Source of the DNA: Papilionanthe hookeriana x Papilionanthe teres
Taxonomy: Eukaryota; Streptophyta; Magnoliopsida; Asparagales; Orchidaceae
Assembly: GCA_022702705.1 (NCBI GenBank)
Contig: CM040427.1
Span: 74,143,283-74,207,282 of the forward strand
Direction: 5' to 3'
Length of the DNA: 64,000 bases
A model generated the notes under the pieces. It was given only the letters and a program-made list of their open reading frames with translations, made no database searches and was not told the DNA's origin. The translations under genes and the position numbers were made by a program. Shown here one piece after another: positions 1 to 10,679 of this stretch (position 1 is its first letter; every line of letters begins with the position of its first letter).

Positions 1-3000
1 TACATTTCATTTTTTTGTTTTCATACATGCAATAATTAGTAGAGGAAGTAAGTTTGTGTAGTAGTGGAGGTAATTTTGTATTTTTTAAACATATGTATTT
101 TTCTTGTTTTAAAACATTTCGATCAATGGGTTGATTATCACAATAGGACTAGGTCTACGAACATTAGGCTGTCGGCGGTAGAAACCCCGAGACGGTCGAA
201 CGGTTCCGTGATTCTCGCTCTACTCTCTGCGAGTCGCGAGTCGAGCGGCCCGTTCCATGGCTCTCGTAATTTTTCTCGTTTTGCGGTCTCATCGATGTCC
301 CACCGCACTTACGGCACACGATGGCTCGCATATAACCCGAGGAGGTTATATATGCACACACACGTCCCTGTAGGTGTGTGCCTTAAGCCGAAACAAGGTG
401 AAAGCTAGGGACGAGGGGTCGAGGAAAGGAGGACGGAAAGCGGCTCGCTTAACACGATTTCGAAAGAAGTGAGTCGATTTCCAATAATCGGAAAACACGT
501 AAGTCACCCTGGACTCCCGACCGACCTCGCACATCACTAGAAAAGGACTAAAGGCACATCGATGCTCTCGGAGAAGGTGAAGACTAGACCACTAGAACGC
601 ACTCCCTTTTCCCGAACAAAGATCGTAAAATCAAGAAAAACATAAAGAGAAAGCCATTGCTCGGGTCCTAGACTCCGGGCCGCTAGGCGAAATACTACCA
701 CAAAACTCCGAGGCTTAACCCACATTGATTTTCGATTCTCGAAACACAAGCTTGCACGTACGTTCTCCCGCGGGCTCGGGACTCAGTTATAGCGATAGGA
801 GAATCGATTAATCCTTTGATACATAAGAAAGGGAATGGACATGACATAGCGCCGCCAAACTAGCATCAATTTCACCAAATAAGTCCTCAAGAAGTATTCC
901 GAGATATCGTGTTCAATTTATTTCCCACAAATAAGCTAGGAAATCTCTTCCAAATTTCGTTAAATCAATTTCGTAGACAAGTGTAGCAAGAAAGCGAAGT
1001 CGCCATCACAATAATCATTCCAATAAGGCTCTCGACGAGGCTAAAAACGAGAACAAAGGCTCGCGGCTGAAAGTTACAATAAAGGGGCGACGAAGAGGTA
1101 AAGCCCCGACAATTCAAATCGCCGCAATGAGGCTCGCGGCCAATTCCGATGAAAGGACAAGCTTCAACAAATCAATTCAATTCCGAGCTCATAACAACAT
1201 GTATAAAGGTATCAACGAATAGCCATGGGACTTAGATTCACACATAGCCGCACTTAAGCCGATTCAAGACATGGACCGAGCCACCACTAAGCACTCGGCT
1301 ACCACGAGGCCAAGCGAGCCCTCGAGGAGCTCCGAATAAGGGTGCGGCCGAGGCCATTAAAGGGGCATCCGGGGAGGTTGCAAGAAATCGGGGACCAAGA
1401 CCGAACCCCGACAACAAGTAAAAGGGGCGAGCACGAAGACGGCAAGCGGAGAGCCAGAGCCCCCAAATCGAGAGCGAAGGGAGCGGTGCGAGAGCAGACG
1501 AAACGAAACAAAAAAGCCGAGCCCCTACATCGAAACACGAGGGAGCGGTACGGGAGCGGCAAGACGGAGAGACCGAGCCCCACACATAGGGCAAAGGGGC
1601 AGCCATAAGGCACACGAAGCGAGAGAAAAACCGAGCGACAGCGGGCTCGAAACGACCTCAAAGCAGAGAAAAACAAGGCTCAAAATACCCCGGAATCGAG
1701 AGAACAACATGGGTCGAAACCGGGAAAACAAAGCCGACAAAAACGGCTCCCAAAGCTCTTTTAACATGAAATAAAATTTACTTTCAATCGGAGTTCACTA
1801 TGAGCCAAAGTGATACTTAGAATATAGCTAAACATGAAGGCTTAAACAAGCATTTCCATTCATCCAACATATCGAAGATAAGCCTTCGACATATTTCGAA
1901 CGAAAGTAGGCATAAGGGTTCTCCAAATCAACTTAAAGTCTCCCTAACATGCTTTCTTTTCTTTTTTTTTTTTTAAACAAAGAAGAAGTAGGCGGAGCAA
2001 AAAGCAAGCTCCACATGCATATAAGTTAGAGCGAACCATTCCATATTTTCACATCCAGCTAACATGAATAAAGAAGAAAGGAGAATAAGAGCATGCCATT
2101 TAACCAAGAAAACCATGGCCGATCCTAGTAAAACAATGCATATATGGCCTCAAACATAAAAAGAATTTGAGCTAAAGATGCTCATACCTCGGTGTACGTC
2201 CGAATAAAACACACCAAATCCAACGACAGAGGGTCGAACCGGCGTGAACCGAAGCCGAACCGAGCGTCGAGCCTCGATAATCTCAAGGAGTAAAGAAACG
2301 ACGGGAACTCGGCAGCACGGCCCAAGCTCGGAGCCGAGCAACCAACTCGGGGAGAACCGTAAGTAGCGAGAGAAAAAGAAGAGGGAGGAGGAGAAGCAAG
2401 GCAATGGCGGCACACAATACCGAGCTAACCAAAACAAGAGCCGACCCTAAAACCTAATCCAGAGAGGCTTTTATAGCCGGCCTCAAGGAGAATAGCCAGA
2501 GGAGAACCGAACCACTTACCTGGGAGTCTCGGCGGGAGGAAAAGAGACGGGAGGGAGTGGCGACAAAGTCGCTGAAAAGAGGCGACAGGGGCGAGAGTGG
2601 CGGCAGGGAAGGCCGAAAGAGGCCTGCTGCGGGCAGGATGCCAGGGGAAGTGGCGAGCGTACGGGACCATCGTCGAAGCTCGCGCGGGAACCAGAGAGAA
2701 GCTCGGGCTCGAGAGGAAAAGAGAAAGGCGAGCCCCGGGTGAGAAAAGAAAAAAAAAAGGGTTAGGGTTTAAAATAGGGTTTAAAATAGGAAAAATAGAA
2801 TTTATTTAATAAAAATCGGTAAATTTTACGTCGCGGGTCCGCGCTCCAAACACGACAAGTTGTACGTCTTTTCCAAGCAAATTCGACGTTCGGACGCAAC
2901 TGGCGCGATCCGTTTCGCGATCCGAGGCCGTTCGGAGAACCTCGTCGCGGTCGAGTCGAAAGTGCGTCGAAGTCGATCTCGGCGATATTCGACTTTGATG

Positions 3001-3355
3001 TCGCTCGTTCGGCGATTCGACTCCGATCTTGATCCGTCGAGAATAATTTGAAGACGTCGAGGCTGTAGCTCGAGGAATTTGTGCTCGGTAGTGCGAGAAA
3101 ATGTGCACGAGGCTATCCTAAGGTCCGGTGGTCACATAGGAACTCGATTTGAGTCCTAACGCTAATTCCGGCCTACCTGCGTGAGCTAGAGGTCGGGAAC
3201 TCCGTCCGGGACTCTAAAAGAGTGTCGAAGTGGTTTCGAGCATTCTAAAGCGAGGTGGGCCCGGTCTTAGGAATCTAAGACCGTCGGGGAAGCTCCTAAA
3301 GCTAGAACCCTAAATCTAGGAGGAAAACTAAACCTCGACAACAACGAGGTCGACA
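1..3355 (-). repeat. 3' LTR of the Tat/Ogre-like element, truncated by the window edge
   Basis: It aligns with 12519-15860 almost base for base, with many small indels. In element orientation it starts TGTCGACCTCGTTG at 3355 and runs leftward off the window. Position 1 corresponds to about 12519 of the other LTR, so about 1.84 kb lies outside. Many short open frames cross it on both strands, but none resembles a known protein and none is kept intact in the other LTR, so I annotate no coding region here. Confidence 0.9.
2730..2815 (-). promoter_or_regulatory. Telo-box and CT-rich block in the 3' LTR
   Basis: On the minus strand this reads TATTAAATAAATTC, then two copies of AAACCCTA(A), then a T/CT-rich run. 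It is the counterpart of the block in the 5' LTR. The arrangement (AT-rich box, telo-boxes, pyrimidine-rich start region) resembles promoters of plant growth-related genes, so it may be the LTR core promoter. Confidence 0.35.
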
Positions 3356-3775
3356 AATGGACCCCGATAGGTGTGGTGCGCGGACGAGCACTGCCGCGCG
3401 TATGGTGTTGACCGAAGAAGATCAACAATCAACACAAAGCCGCTCTAAGTAAAATACTTGGGACAGGCCGCGAGGAACGAAAAAAGGAAAAGAGAGAGTG
3501 AGTAGTTTCCGCCGGGGAAAAAGAGGGGAAACCCTCAATTAAGAGAGTCGCGACTTAAAGTTCAGGTTTCAAATTTCAAACATAGATTTGATCTCGATTC
3601 CAGAGTAAAATTCGAGTTTTTAGAAAAGTGAAGAGACTGGATTGAGATGGAAAGCGCGAGGACTCGCATCCGACTCGAAGATCGAACAACAAAAACATGG
3701 CTAGAATCATTATGACGGGAAATGATCCCGAAGTAACGCGGAATTGGATGCCTTGATTCGGTCGAAGGGCTTACT
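3356..3775 (-). other. Internal region next to the 3' LTR
   Basis: This stretch lies between the minisatellite and the 3' LTR, where the polypurine tract should be. On the minus strand a short purine run (ATCGGGG, about 3366-3372) lies about 10 bases before the LTR start; it is a poor match to a polypurine tract. The rest shows no open frame or repeat I recognise. Confidence 0.4.
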
Positions 3776-3779
3776 CCTC

Positions 3780-5998
3780 GACCTCCAAAATTGACGGAAG
3801 AACATTGCGGAGCGATGCGGTATCGAATCTTGGGATCCTCCAGCCTCTAAAATTTATCGGGAGGCCATTCTGAGACGATGCGGTATCGAATCTTGGGATC
3901 CTCGACCTTTAAAATTTGAAAGGAGACCATTGCGAAAGCGATGCGGTATCGGATCGCGGGATCCTCCGCCTCTAAAGCCCGACGGGAGATCATTGCTGAA
4001 GCTGATGCGGTATCGGATCTTTGGGATCCTCTACCTCCAAAGGCGGCGGAGGCCAGTTGCGAAGCGATGCGGTATCGGATCGCGGGATCCTCAGCCTCTA
4101 AAATTGACGGGAGAACATTGCGAAGACGATGCGGTATCGGATGCTTGGGACCCTCACCTCACAAGCGAAACGGGAGAACGTTGCGAAGCGATGCGGTATC
4201 GAATCTTTGGGATCCTCTACCTCCTAAAATTTGAAAGGAGACCAGTTGCGAAGCGATGCGGTATCGAATGCTTGGGATCCTCAGCCTCTAAAATTTGAAA
4301 GGAGGCCATTGCAGGCGATGCGGTATCGGATCTTGGGATCCTCCACCTCTAAAAGCGACGGAGACCATTGCGAAGCAATGCGGTATCGAATGCTTGGGAT
4401 CCTCAGCCTCTAAAATTGACGGGAGATCGTTGCGAAGCGATGCGGTGTCGGATGCGGAATCCTCGACCTCTAAAATTTCGAAGGAGATCGTTGCGAAGCG
4501 ATGCGGTATCGGATGTTGGGATCCTCAGCCTCTAAAGCGACGGGGAGATCATTGCGAAGCGATGCGGTGTCGAATCTTGGAATCCTCGACCTCTAAAATT
4601 TCGAAGGAGACCATTGCTTGAGCGATCAACGATGCGGTATCGGATCTTGGGATCCTCGGCCTCTAAAATTTCAAGGAGACCATTCTTTGAGCAATGCGGT
4701 ATCGGATGCTTGGGATCCTCAGCCTCCAAAGCCCGACGGAGATCGTTGCGAAAGCGATGCGGTATCGGATGCTTGGGATCCTCAGCCTCTAAAACGGACG
4801 GAGATCGTTGCTGAGCGATGCGGTGTCGGATCTTAGAATCCTCAGCCTCTAAAACGGACGGAGAGATCGTTGCGAAGCGATGCGGTATCGGATCTTGGGA
4901 TCCTCGCGCCTCTCGAAGCCGACGGAGACCATTGCGAAGCGATGCGGTATCGGATGCGGGATCCTCGGCCTCTAAAATTGACGGGAGATCGTTGCGAAAG
5001 CGATGCGGTGTCGGATGCGGAATCCTCGGCCTCTAAAACGGACGGGAGATCATTCTGAAGCGATGCGGTGTCGGATGCTTGGAATCCTCGAGCCTCTAAA
5101 ATTTCGAAGGAGATCATTGCGAAGCGATGCGGTATCGGATCTTGGGATCCTCAGCCTCTAAAGGCGACGGGGAGATCATTGCGAAACGATGCGGTGTCGG
5201 ATGCGGGATCCTCGGCCTCTAAAATTTCGAAGGAGATCGTTGCGAAGCGATGCGGTATCGAATCTTGGGATCCTCAGCCTCTACAAGCTGACGGGGAGAT
5301 CATTGCGAAAGCGATGCGGTGTCGGATCTTGGAATCCTCGGCCTCTAAAATTTCGAAGGAGACCATTGCGGCGATCGGCGATGCGGTATCGGATCTGTGG
5401 GATCCTCGGCCTCTAAAAATTTCCGAGGAGACCAATTCTTGCGAGCGATGCGGTATCGGATCTTGGGATCCTCCAGCCTCTAAAGCGACGGGAGATCATT
5501 GCGAAAGCAATGCGGTATCGGATCTTGGGATCCTCGACCTCTAAAACGAGACGGGGAGATCGTTGCGAAACGATGCGGTGTCGGATGCTTGGAATCCTCG
5601 AGCCTCTAAAATTTCGAAGGAGACCATTGCTTGGCTATCGACGATGCGGTATCGAATCTTTGGGATCCTCAGCCTCTAAAAATTTCGAGGAGACCATTCT
5701 TGAGCAATGCGGTATCGGATCGTCGGGATCCTCGGCCTCTAAAAGCGACGAGGAGATCATTCTGCAAAACAATGCGGTATCGGATCTTTGGGATCCTCGA
5801 CCTCCTAAAACGGACGGAGATCATTGCGAGCAATGCGGTGTCGAATGCTTGGAATCCTCGGCCTCTAAAATTTCGAAGGAGATCGTTGCGAAGCGATGCG
5901 GTATCGAATCTTGGGATCCTCAGCCTCTCAATATTTATCGGGAGATCGTTGCGATACGATGCGGTATCGGATGCTTGAGATCCTCCACCTCTAAAGGC
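3780..5998. repeat. Minisatellite of about 35 units, mostly 60-64 bp
   Basis: The core GATGCGG recurs at about 3814, 3877, 3940, 4004, 4066, 4128 and so on to about 5958, giving 35 units spaced 59-71 bp, mostly 60-64 bp. Each unit has the order GATGCGGTATCGRAT, then TTGGGATCCTC, then CCTCTAAAA, then a GGAGATCRTTGCGAA-type spacer. Most units contain GGATCC. Units differ by small indels and by alternation at fixed places, for example TCCTCAGCC, TCCTCGGCC and TCCTCGACC. The array lies between gag and the 3' LTR. Plant Tat/Ogre elements are known to grow tandem repeats in this 3' untranslated region. Open frames of up to 189 codons cross the array only because the units lack stops. Confidence 0.95.
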
Positions 5999-7552
5999 GG
6001 ACTAAGAGGGAATATGAGGGTGTTTCATATCCCACACGAAGAGTCGATCGACACGGACCTTGTTTGGGAAAGGATGTGATTCCACGCCGACGGAACCCAT
6101 CGAAACTCGCGGTACGTGTGTCGATAGAATCGGTGATCCTTTCTCAAACAAGTGAGAGAATTGAAGGGATAACAATCACAGTCTCAGACTGGAGAAAATC
6201 AGATTCGGAATTTAACATTTAAATTTGGGAGGAATTCGTGCAACCTGTGCGGTGCAGAAGTTCACTGAAAAGTCTGTGAAGAGATTTTTTTGAAAAATTT
6301 TTCAAGCATTTTTTTTTTTGAACGTTGAACTTTATTTTGGGATTTGGACCCAGTTTTAGACAAGTGCGACATCGAGCTCGTAGAACGAGTCTTCGTCTTT
6401 GAAACACGATGCACGGTGCTCCACTGAGGTATCGTCCATGACTAAGGACCGGTCTTTGAAAATAACTCACTCTTTAAGGTCTTTATCGAATTATATTCTT
6501 TCAAGTACGTATAAAGGTGTGTTATCTCTACGGATGTCATCGTCGAAGAGGACAAAGCTACGTAGTTTCGTTTGTAGCGGTCGCCATTTGATGCAGTTGC
6601 AGTTACGTAAAGGTTGTTGAAGTTGACTGCGAGAAGTATTTCGACGTTATTTGCTTTGGACCTTTGAAAGACATGACTTCGGGGTCGAATTTCCAGTTAA
6701 TTGCTTAATATCGTCGTCGTTCCTTTAATTCTTTCTTTACGAGCTAGCGAATCCCAAAATTTACGTTCATGTGATCGAAAATATTTTCATTTGTCGAAGA
6801 TATTTACGGCCGATTAATAGCCAATAAAAGGCGTAGAATCGCTTGAAACTATCGAAGCGTAATATCGGAGGAAAGCTTCTTAAGGTTGAATTTTAAGTTT
6901 CGTTAATCGGGGGAAGATTAAGATACCGATTTTTGATTATATCTTTGCCTCGAAGCTTCTTCTCGGGGAGCATTCTTTTTTTTATTATTGAGGCTTTTGC
7001 TCTCTTTTTTTATTGAGGATTACTTATATACAGTAAGCACGTATTAAAGATTTTGAATGTACTGGATTGTGACACGATTTTTGATTGTGTGCTCACTTCA
7101 AGCTTCTCATCAGAAACACTTTTTTTTTTTTCTTCCTTTTGTTTTACGAAATTCTTGTATACGGTAAGGCGTATTTACGTTAATGATTTTAAATGTCAAA
7201 ACTCACCGACTAATAATTCGAAATGTCCGTAATATGAATCACGAGATATTATAACTTTTCGAAAGTCGGACCCAGTCACATGGTGGGAAATTAAAAGGCT
7301 CGTGATATCCAGAGTCGATTACTGCGTATTTCAAGCACCTGTGCTTCATTTTGAGATCCACTTAGGACTCGGTCAGAATTCCTTAAAGTAAACAATTCGA
7401 TTATTAGGGCATTAATTTGATTCTTCCACGAAGTTGAAGTCTTAGCGAAATATCGATTTTGAGCTTTCCGAATATTGAGCGATTCTTGACGAAAACAAAC
7501 TCTTTTTCTTCATTGCGGTAGGAAAAACGGTACGGACCAATCAGCGATCATA
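5999..7552 (-). other. Internal region between gag remains and minisatellite, no identifiable gene
   Basis: This is where protease and polymerase genes would follow gag in an autonomous element. I read all frames and found no reverse transcriptase, RNase H, integrase or aspartic protease motif, only short frames and T-rich runs. The polymerase appears to have been lost or replaced, rather than merely frameshifted. Confidence 0.6.
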
Positions 7553-9018
7553 CTAAGCGACAAAAGTAGTACCATAGTAACCGAAAAGTGTCTCGTCCGT
7601 TGTCGGTGCGTAGAAATCGATTGAAGCGAACACATCGCCGAAATCATATTGATGGAACTTATTTCGAGTTCCTTTCAAATATTCATCGGGGATCGTTACG
7701 CTTCCATTTACGAAGTTCTCCTCGAGCCGGTCTTTGAAGCTGCGGCATTCATCCATGGTAGGTCCGACGAACATGTGGTATGGACGATATCTCGGATGTC
7801 CTTTCATGTTGACCTCCTCACGGTCTCTTTCTTACGGAGCGGCTTGGATTCGGGATTCTTAATCGAATTGCGGAACATCTTCCTTCTTGCTTCATCTTTA
7901 AAGAGTATATCATGCTCGATCGATCAAGCTGTGGTTGGAACTTGCCTCTCATCATGTACAGTAAGACATCTGTTGAGCGATCAGTTGTGCATTCGACGAA
8001 GACGTTGGAAGGTCTGCTGAGGTTGTTCGGCTGTATTCTGCGCTCATCGCTTTCTCCTGTTAACCACGCAAGCATGTTCAGATTTCCTTTCATATGTCTT
8101 GGTCGTCTTGAACTTCTCGGCATTCTCGTATGAATCCATATGCTTGATTTCTTCTATGGATTGCTAGCCTTGCTTGAGTAACTTCTCGAAAGACCGATGG
8201 TGAGTCCCTTAAGCATGAAAGCTATTGGCCCATGGATGCTTTTGAGTAGGATCTCAATCGCATGATGTTCATGTGGCGAGGTTCGCACTTCATACTAAGG
8301 TTTCTCCACCGTAGGATGTACTCCACCAAAGTTTCATCGGCACTGCTTCTCTTCCACGAGCTGCCTATAGTGACGTGGTGTTGAACCCGGCAAAACGCTT
8401 GACAAAAGATTCTCCATTCTGCGAAAGTCTTCATTGAGCAGTTCGATAAGTACTGCGTACCGGTCGAAGGCGATTCTGAAGAGCGCTCATGAGCCTGTCG
8501 GAGCGATAGTGCATCACTACCCCAGCGTTGCGGCAACTTGCTCGAAAGTGTGCAACGTCTTGTCGAGGGTTTCCGGTCCGTCGAAAGTCTGAACAAAGGT
8601 GGTACGAAACCCTTGGGGTATGGGACGGCATCGAACTCCTCGGATAAGGTCTACCCCTTGAAATTGACGCGCCCCCTTTCGATTGGGCTAAGGCTTCTTT
8701 TACCTGCTGTTCGACCAATTGCTTAATGTCTTTTTCTGGCACCATATTCTGAGTTGAATCTTTCTTTGGCGGCACATCTCGGCTTGCAGAAGCGACTTCT
8801 CTTCTTTCGTCGGTAACATGACCAATCTCTGGCTGGTTCATCTCTGGAGATGCCACTTGCTGTGAGTGTGACTGTCTCTGCGCTGCCATTATGGCGGTCG
8901 TCATTTCTTCGATCTTCTTCTCGAGGCTGATAATAATTTCATCTTTTTGTTGGGAGGCCCTTTGCCACTCATCCGTTGCGTCCTCCTCACGAAGAGAAGT
9001 GTCGCTTGCGGCTAACAT
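7553..9018 (-). pseudogene. gag: Gag polyprotein remains, frameshifted
   Basis: The open piece from 9018 to 8431 begins with a polar, Glu/Lys-rich stretch containing a coiled-coil-like segment (EIIISLEKKIEEMTTAIMAA). It continues with KQLVEQQVKEALAQSKGG, the linker usual before the gag core of plant Ty3/gypsy elements. Next come gag-like pieces in shifting frames (TGNPRQDVAHFRASCRNAG is visible, then frame changes near 8600 and 8430). The last open piece (7807-7553) holds HPRYRPYHMFVGPTMDECRS, matching the degenerate Cys/His segment near the gag C-terminus, followed by FKDRLEENFVNG. Several frameshifts and stops make it non-functional as read. Gag would package element RNA in the cytoplasm. 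Some indels could be sequencing errors rather than decay. Confidence 0.75.
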
Positions 9019-9039
9019 GGCTCGGGTCTCGATGACGTT

Positions 9040-9594
9040 GATTTATGTGAATTCGTCCTCCTTGTAGCTTGTTAGGTTGTAATCTTCATCTTCAAAGTCT
9101 TCTTTCCGATCTTCAGACAGTCGTGCAATGTCAGCTCGAAGCTTTTCCATAGCGGACTCAATTGACTTTCCTTTGATAGCTTTAAGATCAGTTGGAGGTC
9201 TTTGAGAAACATCATTTATTTTCTCGAGCATCGGCGTCGTGCAGGAGCTAATCGAATCACACAAAATCATATTTATAGAACCCTTTTCAGGTTCTTTTAA
9301 ATACTCATTCAGGATTATCACATTTCCATTTCGAAACTCTTCTCGAAGCCGATCCTTGAAGGCTGAAGCAGTTTTCTATGGTGTGGCAGAACAGCCGGTG
9401 GTATGGACGATGCGGGGATGATCTTTCTTGCTCGGCCTCCTACGGCTTCTTTGGCTCCGGTAGTACGAATTCGGCCTCTTTATCGAAGTAACGGAACATA
9501 CTGCGACAACGACTCCTCTTTGAACGAGTACACCTTGTTTAATCGTTGATTCATTGTCGGACCACTGTCTCCCATCTATCTGGTATGGTCTCAA
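9040..9594 (-). pseudogene. Second copy of a gag C-terminal-like segment
   Basis: Reading leftward, this part shows a frame with DHPRIVHTTGCSATP, then in another frame FKDRL-like sequence, then ILNEYLKEPEKGSINMILCD and an acidic tail (SEDRKEDFEDEDYNLTSYKE). The order and wording parallel the real gag C-terminus at 7553-7807 (HPRYRPYH..., FKDRLEENFVNG, IPDEYLKGT). The DNA agrees too: both copies share GTGGTATGGACGAT at about 9399 and 7772. It lies between the ORF1-like start and the gag start, so it is either the end of ORF1 or a duplicated gag segment. It is broken by at least one frameshift. Confidence 0.55.
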
Positions 9595-9789
9595 CTGGAA
9601 CGACTGCTCATCAGACCGTTGCGGTTCTTTGTTGCGGCTGATTGATCTTCAGAATTCCCTGATTGCGTTTCCATTCTTGTGCCTTTGTCATCTGCACGGA
9701 CCTTGAATCAGACTCGGTTCGAACTTAGGAGACGGTAGAACACGAGCCTCGGCCCGACTCTTCCTCATGTAGAATATCCTTTCCTCTAG

Positions 9790-10126
9790 TTAGCGGAGCG
9801 GCTGGTACAGACGGTAGCGAATCCGAACGATAGGAGCGAAGCTTGAGTCTCGGGAGTAGTCCCAACGGCATGCGAGTTCTTTTCGATCCATTCCTTCTTT
9901 GGCATGGGGAGTTTCTCGACGGTCTTCGGAGTTGAACATCACGATAGGCTTAACGGACTTGCTCATTTCGGGCTTCGTCATCTCGACGGCCACATCTCCG
10001 AACTTAGCTTCAACATCGTCGAACCCTTGCCCAGAACTTAATAGGCGACGGATCGGGCGGCTCATCTCTATTGAAGGCGAACTCTACTCCGGAGGCGAAA
10101 GAAAAGATCAACTTTGGCGCGGACAT
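9790..10126 (-). pseudogene. ORF1-like protein upstream of gag, N-terminal part
   Basis: A start at 10126 gives MSAPKLIFSFASGVEFAFNR, then a frame change. The next piece reads GQGFDDVEAKFGDVAVEMTK and MSKSVKPIVMFNSEDRRETP. The diverged element at the right end of the window starts the same way (MSAPKLIFSF at 61500, then GTGFDEVEVILGRVSYVIMK), so this start and frame are supported by two copies. Tat/Ogre elements are known to carry an ORF of unknown function between the 5' LTR and gag. I do not recognise a domain. The frame is interrupted and the copy is probably dead. Confidence 0.6.
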
Positions 10127-10660
10127 CGTTCACGGCACTTAAAGAATTTATGGAAGTCGGTAACGTCCGGTGTCTTGCGGTTTCGACGGAAATCTCTATT
10201 TCTGCACTTGTCTTATGACTGGGCAATTCCCTTATTACGTTTGGTGTTTCCACCTCATTTTATTTTTATTGTTCATTTAATTTCAGGATTTAAAAGGAAG
10301 GTACAAGAGCGAAGACTTGGTTTAATTTGCGATAGCAAATCGAGCCGGGAAACACGAAGTGAAAGGAAAATTCGGGACCCGATCTCGAGCCGAGTTCGTG
10401 AGCGCACCTCGCGCACTAACACACCTGTTGAGGGTCCGAGCCCTGAAATCGAAAGAAAACCTAAGGATTCCGAACACGGCTTGTTTAAAGGTGATTTAAA
10501 CGGACGGTTACGAAATCCAAAGGAGTTGACTGTACTTGCACGAAAGAAATGAGCGAAACGACCGACGGAAGAATGACAATCTAGACCATGAGGGACATGG
10601 ACATATTGTCGATGTATGAAGATAGAAACGCTTTGATTTAATGGAGAGTAGAGTTATTCC

Positions 10661-10679
10661 CACGTGAGTCGCGAGAAGT
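10661..10679 (-). other. Primer-binding site, degenerate
   Basis: Minus-strand sequence TCGCGACTCACGTGG lies just after the 5' LTR end (GCGGCCGACA at 10680). The better preserved sister copy has TGGCAACTCCGCTAGGGAG in the same place. This is the site where a tRNA would prime reverse transcription. It resembles the tRNA-Arg-type site reported for Ogre elements, from memory and not checked. Confidence 0.6.

Noticed and set aside
1238..1767. Overlapping minus-strand frames of 80-125 codons in the LTR
   Set aside because: CG-rich composition leaves frames open. The matching frames in the other LTR (13861-14263) are shifted and differ in sequence.
2758..2782. Interstitial telomere repeat
   Set aside because: Only two AAACCCTA-type units occur, separated by AT-rich bases, and the same block is in both LTRs; a promoter telo-box fits better.
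3780..5998. CRISPR array
   Set aside because: Units are contiguous tandem copies without unique spacers, in plant DNA inside a retrotransposon.
3930..6079. Long plus-strand open frames (122, 158 and 189 codons) with repeated RYRILGSSASK-like peptides
   Set aside because: They arise because the minisatellite lacks stop codons. The period is not a multiple of three and all frames are open in turn, so there is no sign of selection for a protein.
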